A stretch of 64,000 nt of DNA from NCBI RefSeq assembly GCF_000154445.1, contig NZ_DS499563.1; one strand, written 5' to 3'. The notes under the pieces were generated by a model. It did no database searches. It was not told where the DNA came from and saw only the letters and a program-made list of their open reading frames with translations. The translations under genes and the position numbers were made by a program. Positions 1 to 7,859 of the stretch are shown one piece after another. Source of the stretch: Intestinibacter bartlettii (GTDB lineage: Bacteria; Bacillota; Clostridia; Peptostreptococcales; Peptostreptococcaceae). Within the stretch, counting starts at the first letter, position 1, and each line of letters starts with the position of its first letter.

Positions 1-1
1 T

Positions 2-526
2 TTAAATACTGTATCGCGTGATTTCGTACAAAATCCTGAGATGACAACTGAAGAAGCAATCAATAAGTTAAAGAAAATAGCTACTCTACCTCCGCCATAT
101 GGAATTATTTCATTTTATGCTGGAACTGCAATTTCTTCTGCATGCTTTGCATATTTAATAGGTGGTACGAGTATTGCAGACTTTTTACTTACTCTAATAA
201 TATCAGTTGTCGGCACTATTATATACAACGGAATAATGAAGTTAAACTCTATGACATTCATATCCACATTAGTATCTTCATTCGCAATAGCTACATTTGG
301 AGTTGCTTTTTGTCAAATAGGAATTTTACATGATCCCAAAATGCTTATAGTAGGTTCTATAATGCCTCTACTTCCTGGTGTTGCTTTTGTAAAAGGACTT
401 AGGGATTTAATATCTGGAGATTTAGTTTCTGGTATGTCTCGTGTATCTGAAGCATTTTTAACTGCTGGAGCAATAGCTGTCGGAGTTGGGGTAGTACTTG
501 ATTTTTGGATTAAGATTGGAGGTTGA
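2..526 (+). CDS. ThrE-type threonine/serine exporter, N-terminal component (5' truncated)
   Basis: The reading frame is open to the left edge of the window: codons before the first in-frame ATG at 41 read LNTVSRDFVQNPE, so the gene starts outside and only its C-terminal part is present. What remains is a membrane protein with about five hydrophobic segments and the family-typical stretch IMPLLPGVAFVKGLRDLISGD. This matches the ThrE/YjjP (DUF1212) family, which exports small amino acids or related acids across the cytoplasmic membrane. The next gene starts 4 nt after the stop and encodes the smaller partner, so the two halves form a split transporter in one operon. The substrate cannot be read from sequence. 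Confidence 0.8.
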   Translation, partial: LNTVSRDFVQNPEMTTEEAINKLKKIATLPPPYGIISFYAGTAISSACFAYLIGGTSIADFLLTLIISVVGTIIYNGIMKLNSMTFISTLVSSFAIATFGVAFCQIGILHDPKMLIVGSIMPLLPGVAFVKGLRDLISGDLVSGMSRVSEAFLTAGAIAVGVGVVLDFWIKIGG

Positions 527-530
527 TTAA

Positions 531-1013
531 ATGACTATTTCAGATTTATTGATAAACTTTATATTTTCATTTGCAGTTACAGCAGGATTTTCTATATTTT
601 TTAATGCCCCTAAAAAATCCCTTATTCCATGTGGTATTGTAGGTGGTATTGGATGGTGTGCTTATATTCTAATGTCTAAGTCATCATATTTTTCAAATGT
701 ATTTTCTATGGTTATAGCATCTGCTGTTATTTCACTACTTAGTGAAATTTTAGCCCGTAAATTGAAATATCCATCTATAAACTTTATAATTCCTGGAATA
801 CTTCCTCTTGTTCCTGGTCTTGGACTATATAATACAATGTATTCATTAGTTCAAAAAGATTATGCACTTGCTGTATCTACTGGAACAGATACATTATTTA
901 AAAGTGGTGGTATTGCAATTGGAATTCTTATAATTACATCTTTTACAAAAACTTATTATATAATACTAAAAAGGATAAAGTTGAAAAAACTAGAACAAAA
1001 TTTAGAACAATAA
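531..1013 (+). CDS. ThrE-type exporter, small C-terminal component (YjjB/DUF3815-like)
   Basis: A 160-residue integral membrane protein with four to five hydrophobic helices and the motif IPGILPLVPGLGLYNTMYSL near residues 86-105, typical of the ThrE_2/YjjB half of split threonine/serine exporters. In single-chain ThrE proteins this half is fused behind the preceding gene's domain. The start ATG at 531 lies 4 nt after the upstream stop behind GGAGG, consistent with tight co-translation. The C-terminus ends in a short basic tail. The gene ends directly at a strong terminator. It probably works only together with the upstream product. Confidence 0.8.
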   Translation: MTISDLLINFIFSFAVTAGFSIFFNAPKKSLIPCGIVGGIGWCAYILMSKSSYFSNVFSMVIASAVISLLSEILARKLKYPSINFIIPGILPLVPGLGLYNTMYSLVQKDYALAVSTGTDTLFKSGGIAIGILIITSFTKTYYIILKRIKLKKLEQNLEQ

Positions 1014-1036
1014 AGGAGCCTATTGGCTCCTTTTCT
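1012..1036. terminator. Bidirectional intrinsic terminator
   Basis: Perfect stem AAAGGAGCC / GGCTCCTTT with a TATT loop and a T-rich 3' side. It begins on the stop codon of the exporter gene and lies just beyond the end of the convergent rseC-like gene, so it can end both transcripts. Confidence 0.85.
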
Positions 1037-1038
1037 AT

Positions 1039-1467
1039 TTAAACAATTCTAACTACAACAGGGATGTAATCTCTGCTATCTCTGTATTTTTTGTCATTTT
1101 TTCTTAAATAAAGATAACTTAAAAATGTACACAATAATCCACATAATCCACTTATTACTTCTAGTGGACCTTTAAATGAAATTGCATTAAGTACACCAAA
1201 GCTAATTGCTGTTCCTGCAACTAAAAATATTAATGGTAGTATATATGCAAGCATTGTAGCTTTCATTACTTTTACAGTTTCCATACTAACTTCTACATGA
1301 TCTCCTACCTTTGCCCCTATTTGATTATCGACTTCTACTATTAAATCTTGGCTTTCTGAAGTTAATTTTGCACATTTCCCACATGAAGCACATGCAGAAT
1401 GACGTTGCATACGCATCTTTGCAGTTTTATCATCTACTATTTCAACAATAAATCCTTGTTGATTCAT
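1039..1467 (-). CDS. SoxR-reducing-system RseC-family membrane protein
   Basis: A 142-residue protein with the RseC/MucC architecture: a cytoplasmic N-terminal domain with a cysteine cluster (C26, C29, C32 in CASCGKC), a beta-rich segment with the family phrase KVGDHVEVSM, then two transmembrane helices (about residues 72-92 and 104-122). RseC-like proteins accompany Rnf complexes or SoxR-reducing systems and are thought to act in electron transfer at the membrane. The start is an ATG behind AGGGGGGAC. It lies 11 nt downstream of csoR and is probably co-transcribed with it, which suggests a redox or metal-stress setting. No rnf genes are in the window. Confidence 0.8.
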   Translation of the reverse strand: MNQQGFIVEIVDDKTAKMRMQRHSACASCGKCAKLTSESQDLIVEVDNQIGAKVGDHVEVSMETVKVMKATMLAYILPLIFLVAGTAISFGVLNAISFKGPLEVISGLCGLLCTFLSYLYLRKNDKKYRDSRDYIPVVVRIV

Positions 1468-1478
1468 AATAGTCCCCC

Positions 1479-1772
1479 CTATTTTGTAAATTTTTTGATT
1501 GTGTCCATCAATTCCTTAATTGCGGCTTCACTTTGTTCTTCGTCGCCATATTTTAAGTCGTTAGATACACATCCTTTGATATGATTTTCAAGTATAATTG
1601 TACCCACATTATCAATAGCAGACCTGATAGCAGATATTTGAACTAATATATCTACACAATATCTATCATCTTCTATCATTTTTTGTATACCTTTTACTTG
1701 TCCTTCAATCCTCTTAAGCCTCCTATTAAGTGCAGCTTTGTCATTTCCCTTAGCTAATTTTTTTTCACTCAT
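1479..1772 (-). CDS. csoR: Metal-sensing transcriptional repressor, CsoR family
   Basis: A 97-residue all-helical protein of the CsoR/RcnR family. The basic N-terminal helix NRRLKRIEGQVKGI (from residue 16) is the DNA-binding signature. Ligand positions C39, H64 and C68 match the x-C-H-C fingerprint of copper(I)-sensing CsoR; an N-terminal histidine, needed for nickel/cobalt RcnR or InrS types, is absent. This argues for Cu(I) despite the metal-type importer upstream. The RBS is AGAGGTG. It is followed within 11 nt by the RseC-like gene. No copper ATPase or CopZ chaperone is nearby, so its regulon lies elsewhere or is its own operon. Confidence 0.85.
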   Translation of the reverse strand: MSEKKLAKGNDKAALNRRLKRIEGQVKGIQKMIEDDRYCVDILVQISAIRSAIDNVGTIILENHIKGCVSNDLKYGDEEQSEAAIKELMDTIKKFTK

Positions 1773-1864
1773 TATTTACACCTCTTACTAGTGATATATA
1801 TTATTATATCATTAATAAAGTGTCCCTTGAAAGTGTTTTAAAAAAATCTTTATTTATAATATAT

Positions 1865-2839
1865 TTATATATTATTGCATTTTACAAAATGATTTTTATT
1901 TAATGTCTGTAGTTTAATATCTGAATTTAGGCAGTCTTTACTTTTATTATTACATCTATTGTAAAATTTACAAAAACTATTATTTTCTTTTTGTTCATCA
2001 ATTAATATATCAGGTATATTCCAATTTTTATTTTTTACAGGAAATATAGAATTTACTAGTAATTTAGTATATGGATGAATCGGATTGTTTATTATTTCTT
2101 TAGCATCTCCACTTTCTACAATATTTCCTTTATTTAAGACTATTACTTTATCACATAATAATTCTACTAGTGCTAAATCATGACATATGAAAATGTATGT
2201 CATATTTTTCTTTTCTTTTAATTCTTTTAAAAGTGATATAACTTGTCCTTGAACTGAAACATCTAATGCACTAGTAACTTCATCACATATTAATATTTTT
2301 GGTTCACAAGAAATAGCTTTTGCAATAGCAGCTCTTTGACATTGCCCCCCACTTAATTCTCTTGGATATTTATCAATATACTGTTTGTCTAAACCTACTA
2401 ATTTAAGTAATTCAATTATTTTTTCTTTTCTAATATTTTTAGGAACTTTATTATTTTTTAATAATTCATCTATACTTTTTCCTATTGTAAGCCTTGGGTC
2501 AAAACTTCCAATAGGATCTTGGAAAACCATCTGCATATCTTTATATATATTTTTAAGTTCTTTACCTTTTATATTTGTTATATCTTTATTATTTAGTAAA
2601 ACTTGTCCACTTGTAGGTTTTTCAAGTCTAATTATTTGTCTTGCAAGAGTACTTTTTCCACTCCCACTTTCCCCTACAATGCCAATCATTTCTCCTTTTT
2701 TAATTTTAAAATTAATATCTTCTAATACTTTATATTCTTTGTTATCTTTTTTATAAACTTTACTTATACCTTTTATAATTAATAAATATTCTAAGCTTTC
2801 TTGTTTTGAATTTATTGTTGTTGTGTTATTTTCAATCAT
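1865..2839 (-). CDS. Nickel/peptide-type ABC importer ATPase (NikE/OppF-like)
   Basis: A 324-residue ATPase of the oligopeptide/nickel subfamily. The Walker A GESGSGKS is near residues 55-62, the signature LSGGQCQRAAIAKA lies mid-protein and Walker B is LICDEVTSALD. The C-terminal oligopeptide/dipeptide extension is present and Cys-rich (FCKFYNRC and CNNKSKDC, then a C-terminal VKCNN), as in OppD/OppF proteins that carry a 4Fe-4S cluster. The ATG overlaps the stop of the preceding ATPase gene by 4 nt. It is last in the importer operon. Together with its partner it energises uptake through the two permeases. OppF for peptides is the alternative reading. Confidence 0.85.
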   Translation of the reverse strand: MIENNTTTINSKQESLEYLLIIKGISKVYKKDNKEYKVLEDINFKIKKGEMIGIVGESGSGKSTLARQIIRLEKPTSGQVLLNNKDITNIKGKELKNIYKDMQMVFQDPIGSFDPRLTIGKSIDELLKNNKVPKNIRKEKIIELLKLVGLDKQYIDKYPRELSGGQCQRAAIAKAISCEPKILICDEVTSALDVSVQGQVISLLKELKEKKNMTYIFICHDLALVELLCDKVIVLNKGNIVESGDAKEIINNPIHPYTKLLVNSIFPVKNKNWNIPDILIDEQKENNSFCKFYNRCNNKSKDCLNSDIKLQTLNKNHFVKCNNI

Positions 2840-3804
2840 AATGCTATCTCCTCATTTTCAATTAGACAAGAGCTCCAGTGACTTTTTCCCCAGTACTTTG
2901 CAGAAGGTACTTTTATTTTGCACTCTCTACTTGCATATTTACATCTGTCTAAAAATACACACCCCTCTTTTATATCTTGGAAATTTGGTAAACTTCCTTC
3001 TATTCCATTTGGTATATTACCATTTATAACTGGAACAGAATTTATAAGCATTTTAGTATATGGATGCTTTGGATTATTTATTAATTCTTCACTCTCTCCA
3101 TACTCTATTATTCGGCCACCATACATGACACCTATATTATCGGACATATATGAAGCTACACCTATATTATGTGTTACTAATATGATGCTGGTATTTAGTT
3201 TTTGTCTAAGTTTTAAAATCTCTTTAACAACTTGCGCTTGAACTGTTACATCAAGTGCACTTGTAGGTTCATCTGCTAATAATATTTTAGGTTCAAGCAT
3301 TATTGATAATGCTATTGCAACTCTTTGATTCATACCACCACTTAATTCAAACGGATATGAATTCCAAATTTTTTTACCATCTTGTAATCCTAAAAATTTA
3401 AATGTATTGATAGATTTTTTTTGTATTTCCTGTTTTGATATATCATTATGACTTCTTATGGTCTCTATAAATTGTTTGCTTATTTTTCTAGTTGGATTAA
3501 AATATTCTGTTGGATTTTGAAATATCATTGATATCTCTTTTCCCTTTATTTTTCTATAATCTTTTAAAGACAAGGATGCTAAATCCTTGCCTTCAAAATT
3601 TATTTCACCATCTATTGATGCATTTTCATCTAAAATACCCATTATTGATTTTATTAAAGTACTTTTCCCACTACCACTCTCTCCAACTATACCTAATATC
3701 TCCCCTTTTTTAAGAGATAAATCTATATCTTTTAAAATATTTATATCGCCATAAGAAACACTAAGATTTTTTAAATTTAGTATTTCTCTATTCATATTTA
3801 TCAC
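2836..3804 (-). CDS. Nickel/peptide-type ABC importer ATPase (NikD/OppD-like)
   Basis: A 322-residue ABC ATPase of the OppD/NikD type: Walker A GESGSGKS near residue 39, Q-loop in MIFQNPTEYFNPTRKI, signature LSGGMNQRVAIALS, Walker B ILLADEPTSALDVTVQ, and a C-terminal extension with cysteines (GCVFLDRCKYASREC) as in OppD-family members. It sits between the solute-binding protein gene, which ends at 3805, and the second ATPase, which it overlaps by 4 nt. The signature has M-N where many family members have M-R-Q; this is conservative. It forms the nucleotide-binding heterodimer with the next gene product. Confidence 0.85.
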   Translation of the reverse strand: MINMNREILNLKNLSVSYGDINILKDIDLSLKKGEILGIVGESGSGKSTLIKSIMGILDENASIDGEINFEGKDLASLSLKDYRKIKGKEISMIFQNPTEYFNPTRKISKQFIETIRSHNDISKQEIQKKSINTFKFLGLQDGKKIWNSYPFELSGGMNQRVAIALSIMLEPKILLADEPTSALDVTVQAQVVKEILKLRQKLNTSIILVTHNIGVASYMSDNIGVMYGGRIIEYGESEELINNPKHPYTKMLINSVPVINGNIPNGIEGSLPNFQDIKEGCVFLDRCKYASRECKIKVPSAKYWGKSHWSSCLIENEEIAL

Positions 3805-5349
3805 CTATTTGATATCCATATCTTTATTTAATTCATAATAATCACTTGAAGTTTGTCTAAATCCACTGACATTGCTCTTCATAGCATATCCTTTAGTTAA
3901 ATGTGCTACATATGAAAATGCTACATCATCATTTCCTATTTGAACTATTTTATTTGATAATTCTGCACGTTTATCTTGATTAAATTCTACAGCTAGTTCT
4001 TTTACTAATTTATCAACTTCTTCATTTTTATATTTTCCATAATTACAGTCTCCATCAGATATATAGTTATATCCTAAGAAGTAATATGGGTCCCCTATTG
4101 GTGCTGTTGTCCAGCTATAAGCACATATATCAAAATCTCCTGATGCAAGTTGATCTTCTACAGCTTCATATATGTTTATATCTTTAATTTCTATCCCAAC
4201 TTCTTTTAATTTGTCTTGTAATGCAGTTGATATATCAGAAAGCTCAGCTCTTGATGAATAAGTTATTATATCGAAAGATAATTTTTTCCCGTCTTTTTCT
4301 AATATTCCATCATTATCAGTATCTTTGCATCCAGCTTCTTTTAGTAATTTTTTCGCTTCTTCTACATCGTATCCATTATCCTTTACATCTTTTCCTATAT
4401 CCATAGTAGTCGGGAATGGTCCTTTGGCAACTTCCCCAGAACCTTGTAATAAACTAGAAACATAGCTTTTTTTATCTATACACATATCAATTGCTTTTCT
4501 TATATTTTTATTATTTAATAATTCATTTTTGAAATTATAGTAGAACATATAGCAACGTGTTGTTGAGTTTGTATCGACTTTATAGTTGCTATCTTTTTCA
4601 AATTTTTGCAAATTTGTAAATGATAATCCACCAGCTATATCTATATCTCCTGATTGTAGTGATGCTGATAAAGTATCATTATCTGATATATAATCTATTG
4701 TAACCTTGTCTAATTTTACATCTCCATCCCAGTAATTTTCATTTTTATTAACAACACATTGTTTTTCATTAAATGATTCTATTATAAATGGTCCAGTTCC
4801 TACAGGTTTAGTTTTCATGTCTTCAGAATCTACATCTAGTATTACTAAATCTGGGTCACATAATTGATTTGGTAGCGCTGGGTTTGGTTTTGATGTTTTT
4901 ATAGTAAGTTTTTGACCATCAGCATCTATTGAGTCTACTGATAGTGCTTTTCCTGCACTTATTTCTTCTTTATCTAATATTCTGTCTAAAGATGCTTTTA
5001 CTTCTTTTGCTGTAACTTGTTTTCCATTTGAGAATTTAATACCATCTTTAATTTTTAATTCCCATGTAGTATCATCTGTATTTTTATATTCTTCAACTAG
5101 CCATGGAGATATAGTCCCATCATCATTTACTTTAAATAAAGTTTCCCCTGCTCCATATCTTAAAGTAAACCATCCATTATAATTTGCTTCAGCAGGATCT
5201 AGTGAGCCTGTTGTTGCATAAACTCCTGTACCATAAACTAATTCCTTTTTATCTGCACTTGAGTTTGATGAATTATTACTACAACCAGTTAAAACACCAA
5301 TTGAAAGCATTGCTGATAATAAAATTGTTGCTATTTTTTTTAACTTCAT
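3805..5349 (-). CDS. Extracellular solute-binding lipoprotein of the Nik/Opp ABC importer (SBP family 5)
   Basis: A 514-residue family-5 solute-binding protein. Residues 1-23 form a lipoprotein signal ending in the lipobox LTGC, so the mature protein is anchored by lipidated Cys23. The body has family landmarks: an N-terminal LDPAEANYNGW segment, a WELKIKDGIKFSNGK strand and VGTGPFIIESF. Within family 5 the GETLFKVNDDGTISPWLVEEY region resembles NikA/dipeptide-type binders, but the ligand cannot be read from sequence. The gene lies between permease and ATPase genes of one operon under a leader that contains a cobalamin riboswitch, which favours cobalt, nickel or a metal-chelate as ligand over general peptides. 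Confidence 0.85.
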   Translation of the reverse strand: MKLKKIATILLSAMLSIGVLTGCSNNSSNSSADKKELVYGTGVYATTGSLDPAEANYNGWFTLRYGAGETLFKVNDDGTISPWLVEEYKNTDDTTWELKIKDGIKFSNGKQVTAKEVKASLDRILDKEEISAGKALSVDSIDADGQKLTIKTSKPNPALPNQLCDPDLVILDVDSEDMKTKPVGTGPFIIESFNEKQCVVNKNENYWDGDVKLDKVTIDYISDNDTLSASLQSGDIDIAGGLSFTNLQKFEKDSNYKVDTNSTTRCYMFYYNFKNELLNNKNIRKAIDMCIDKKSYVSSLLQGSGEVAKGPFPTTMDIGKDVKDNGYDVEEAKKLLKEAGCKDTDNDGILEKDGKKLSFDIITYSSRAELSDISTALQDKLKEVGIEIKDINIYEAVEDQLASGDFDICAYSWTTAPIGDPYYFLGYNYISDGDCNYGKYKNEEVDKLVKELAVEFNQDKRAELSNKIVQIGNDDVAFSYVAHLTKGYAMKSNVSGFRQTSSDYYELNKDMDIK

Positions 5350-5370
5350 TTTTCTCCTCCTAAATTTATT

Positions 5371-6246
5371 TTAAACTTCTTTATAATCTGGATCTAAGAA
5401 GTCTCTTATGCTATCACCTAAATAATTTAAAATCATTACGCTTGTTATAATTGCACAACCAGGATATAATACTAGCCATGGGCATGTACTCAAATAACTT
5501 CTACCTTCATTTAACATATATCCCCACTCAGCTGTAGGAGGTTGTACCCCCAATCCAAGAAATGATAATCCTGCAATTTCTAACATCGTCACTCCAATAT
5601 CGAGCATAACTGTTATTACTAGCTCTCTCATAATATTTGGTATTATATGTTTAGTTATAATTTGAAAATCTGATAATCCAGATATCTTACATGAAGATAT
5701 AAAAGTCATTTCTTTAATTGAAATTGTTTTACTTCTCGCAAGACGAGCAAATTTTGTCCATCTCACTATAGAAAGTGCTATTATCGCATTTAAAAGACCA
5801 TTCCCTAACATTCCAGCTACAACTACTGCTAAGACCATTCCTGGAAATGCTAGAAATATATCATTTATCTTTGATAAAAATGAATCTATTTTTCCTCCAA
5901 AATATCCTCCCAAAACACCTATAAAAACACCTATTACAGTAACTATAAATACAATTGCAACAGAGCCAAGTATAGATGGTGCTCCTCCACATAAAACTCT
6001 AGAAAATAGATCTCTTCCAAATTTATCAGTGCCAAATAAATGTTCACTATTTGGAGGCATAAGTGAAATAGATAAATCTTGTAGATTAGGATCATACGGA
6101 CTTATATATGGAGCAATAATACATATAGTCAAAAGTAATATTGTTAGCATTATTGATATAATTAAATTAATTTTAGTACTAGTTATCTTTTTCAAAATAC
6201 TATTTTTTTGTTTTATATTTACTTTTTTTATTGAATTATCCATCAA
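5371..6246 (-). CDS. Nickel/peptide-type ABC importer permease (NikC/OppC-like)
   Basis: A 291-residue permease with an N-terminal extension (OppC_N region, transmembrane helix about residues 30-50), the family phrase LFGTDKFGRDLFSRVLCGG near residues 70-88 and five further helices. The EAA-type cytoplasmic loop lies around ISGLSDFQIITKHIIPNI. It ends with a DPDYKEV tail typical of OppC/NikC proteins. The start codon overlaps the stop of the upstream permease gene by 4 nt, which indicates translational coupling and a 1:1 heterodimeric channel with that protein. The solute-binding protein gene follows after 21 nt. Confidence 0.85.
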   Translation of the reverse strand: MMDNSIKKVNIKQKNSILKKITSTKINLIISIMLTILLLTICIIAPYISPYDPNLQDLSISLMPPNSEHLFGTDKFGRDLFSRVLCGGAPSILGSVAIVFIVTVIGVFIGVLGGYFGGKIDSFLSKINDIFLAFPGMVLAVVVAGMLGNGLLNAIIALSIVRWTKFARLARSKTISIKEMTFISSCKISGLSDFQIITKHIIPNIMRELVITVMLDIGVTMLEIAGLSFLGLGVQPPTAEWGYMLNEGRSYLSTCPWLVLYPGCAIITSVMILNYLGDSIRDFLDPDYKEV

Positions 6247-7184
6247 TCCTCCTCCTTACCCAATTTTATTCTCGGGTCTATATATCTGTAAACTAAATCT
6301 GTCATTAAATTTATAATTACAAACGCCACTGCAATCCAAACTGTATATCCTTGAATAAGCAAATAATCTCTTTTTAAAATAGCATCTATAGATAGCTTTC
6401 CAAGTCCTGGCCACATAAATATAGTCTCTACTATACAAGTTCCTCCCAAAAGTGAGCCAAAAGATAGACCTATTAATGTTGAAATTGTAAGCATTGAATT
6501 TTTTAGAACATTTAAATATATTACTGTACTTTCTTTTACCCCCCTTGATCTTGCTCCTAAAACATATGGTTTATTTAATTCTTCAAGTATAGATGCTCTA
6601 ACCTGTCTTATATATTTACATGTCATACCTAATCCTAATGTAATTGTTGGCATGACTATACTATATTGCTTGTTGTTTCCATAGGCAGGTAGTACTCCTA
6701 GTTTTATTGAAAATACATATATTAATATAAGTGCCAATAAAAATCCCGGAACTGCTGATCCTATAAAAGAAAATATTCTTATAATATAATCTGCTACTTT
6801 ATTTTTCTTTACGGCAGATAAAATTCCAAGTGGTATTGATATTACTAATGTGAAAATTAATGATGTTATAGACAATTGAATTGTAGGCCATAATGCATTT
6901 AACAATGTTTCGCTTACAGGTTTTCCTGTTATATACGATGTTCCAAAATCACCATGTAAACATCCTAAAGCCCATGAAAAATATTGTTTCAAAAATGGTT
7001 CATTAAGCCCCAAATTCTCCCTAACTATATTTAATTGCTCTTTTGTATATGCTTGTCCATTAGCGCTTAACATTAATTGAGCTGGATCATTTGGTGATAG
7101 ATACATTAATAAAAATGATAAAAATGAAATCCCTATTAATATCGGTATCAAATCTATAAGTCTTTTTTTTATATATTTTTTCAA
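6243..7184 (-). CDS. Nickel/peptide-type ABC importer permease (NikB/OppB-like), first gene of the operon
   Basis: A 313-residue permease of the OppB/NikB type: it begins MKKYIKKRLIDLIPILIGISF, carries the periplasmic NLGLNEPFLKQYFSW segment, has six helices and the loop ARSRGVKESTVIYLNVLKNS (EAA motif). I chose the TTG at 7184, preceded by GGAAAGGGG at good spacing, over an in-frame GTG at 7214: that GTG has no ribosome site and would add ten residues encoded by the 3' arm and U-tract of a terminator-like hairpin. It is the first gene of a five-gene importer operon whose leader carries a cobalamin riboswitch and two hairpins. The chosen length matches NikB proteins. Confidence 0.85.
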   Translation of the reverse strand: MKKYIKKRLIDLIPILIGISFLSFLLMYLSPNDPAQLMLSANGQAYTKEQLNIVRENLGLNEPFLKQYFSWALGCLHGDFGTSYITGKPVSETLLNALWPTIQLSITSLIFTLVISIPLGILSAVKKNKVADYIIRIFSFIGSAVPGFLLALILIYVFSIKLGVLPAYGNNKQYSIVMPTITLGLGMTCKYIRQVRASILEELNKPYVLGARSRGVKESTVIYLNVLKNSMLTISTLIGLSFGSLLGGTCIVETIFMWPGLGKLSIDAILKRDYLLIQGYTVWIAVAFVIINLMTDLVYRYIDPRIKLGKEED

Positions 7185-7207
7185 TACTAACCCCTTTCCA
7201 AATAAAA

Positions 7208-7255
7208 AAACCACAAAGCAGACCTTAATTCATTAAGGTTCAACCTTCGTGGTTT
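7208..7255 (-). terminator. Terminator-like hairpin immediately before the importer operon
   Basis: On the minus strand AAACCAC pairs with GTGGTTT, enclosing a second perfect stem ACCTTAAT/ATTAAGGT, and the structure is followed by a run of seven T. It ends about 24 nt before the TTG start of the first permease gene. A 24-codon ORF (7261 to 7187, starting MNKPRRLNLN) spans the hairpin and stops 2 nt before that start codon; it lacks a convincing ribosome site. The hairpin looks like a conditional terminator (attenuator) rather than the end of a gene. Confidence 0.6.
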
Positions 7256-7314
7256 ATTCATCTCATATTTAAATTTGTAGTTGTTTTGTTTTTATTTTTG
7301 AATAACATAATATA

Positions 7315-7343
7315 AGTTTATATACTTTTACAAAATTTGTCAA
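7315..7343 (-). promoter_or_regulatory. Candidate internal promoter P2 between riboswitch terminator and importer operon
   Basis: On the minus strand TTGACA (7338-7343) is followed after 17 nt by TAAACT (7315-7320). It lies downstream of the riboswitch terminator and upstream of the hairpin before the first permease gene. It could drive the operon independently of cobalamin. Confidence 0.5.
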
Positions 7344-7388
7344 CAAAATAAGACCCACGAATTGAATTAATGTTCTTTTATTATTCAC

Positions 7389-7416
7389 AAAAAAAGAACC
7401 TTATTTCTTCGGTCCC
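7389..7416 (-). terminator. Terminator downstream of the cobalamin riboswitch
   Basis: On the minus strand GGACC pairs with GGTTC (one G-U pair) and is followed by seven T. The segment CCGAA that begins in the 5' arm can alternatively pair with TTCGG lying just 3' of the riboswitch (near 7480-7500), a plausible antiterminator. This is the likely expression platform. Confidence 0.55.
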
Positions 7417-7505
7417 AAAAAAATCTATAATATGTATATTGTCTATTTTCCGCGCGATTATAAATAACCCATATTACAGTATTTCTCTCCCTCCGAAAGA
7501 GCATG

Positions 7506-7685
7506 TATCATTTTAGGCAGGTCTCCTGGCTTGGAATCATTCTACTAACTTCTCCTTCCCGATTTAACAGTGGAGCATAAGTTCTCCAAAACCTTAAGCT
7601 TTCGTCATCCTTACAGTAGCGGGGGCTGCTGTGGCTTCTCACCACATTCCCTATTAAGCATTGTTGAAATGCACCTTGAACAATA
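7506..7685 (-). ncRNA. Cobalamin (B12) riboswitch
   Basis: The minus strand contains the complete B12-box AAGCCAGGAGACCTGCC (7516-7532), the core GGGAATGTGGTGAGAAGCC, and the highly conserved CCCCGCTACTGTAAG; the 5' region reads GGTGCATTTC then GCTTAATAGGGAA as in class-I cobalamin riboswitches. Loose P1 pairing brings together about 7681-7685 and 7506-7510. Cobalamin riboswitches repress downstream genes when adenosyl- or methyl-cobalamin is bound. The next gene downstream on this strand is the Nik/Opp-type importer, 320 nt away, separated by a terminator, a promoter-like sequence and a hairpin. Confidence 0.93.
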
Positions 7686-7737
7686 TTCAATTCATGAATC
7701 TTATTTAAAAAACTCTATACAACAAAGTGTATACTTA

Positions 7738-7766
7738 ATTATATCTTTTTTTCCATATTTTTTCAA
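7738..7766 (-). promoter_or_regulatory. Promoter P1 of the cobalamin riboswitch transcript
   Basis: On the minus strand TTGAAA (7761-7766), spacer of 17 nt, TATAAT (7738-7743). Start of transcription would be near 7731, about 45 nt before the riboswitch aptamer. Near-consensus housekeeping promoter. Confidence 0.7.
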
Positions 7767-7859
7767 TAAATTATAAATAATTTACCATATATTATTCTTT
7801 TAATTAATATATATGTATCTATATTTGATATAAATTTCCATACAATAATCTAAATAAAA

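Noticed and set aside
1479..1772. Nickel/cobalt sensor RcnR for the upstream importer
   Set aside because: The ligand set lacks the N-terminal His and has Cys at the fourth position, which fits copper-type CsoR.
7208..7255. NiCo (czcD-type) metal riboswitch before the importer
   Set aside because: The four-way junction and conserved G-rich strands of that class are missing; the element is one nested hairpin with a T-run.
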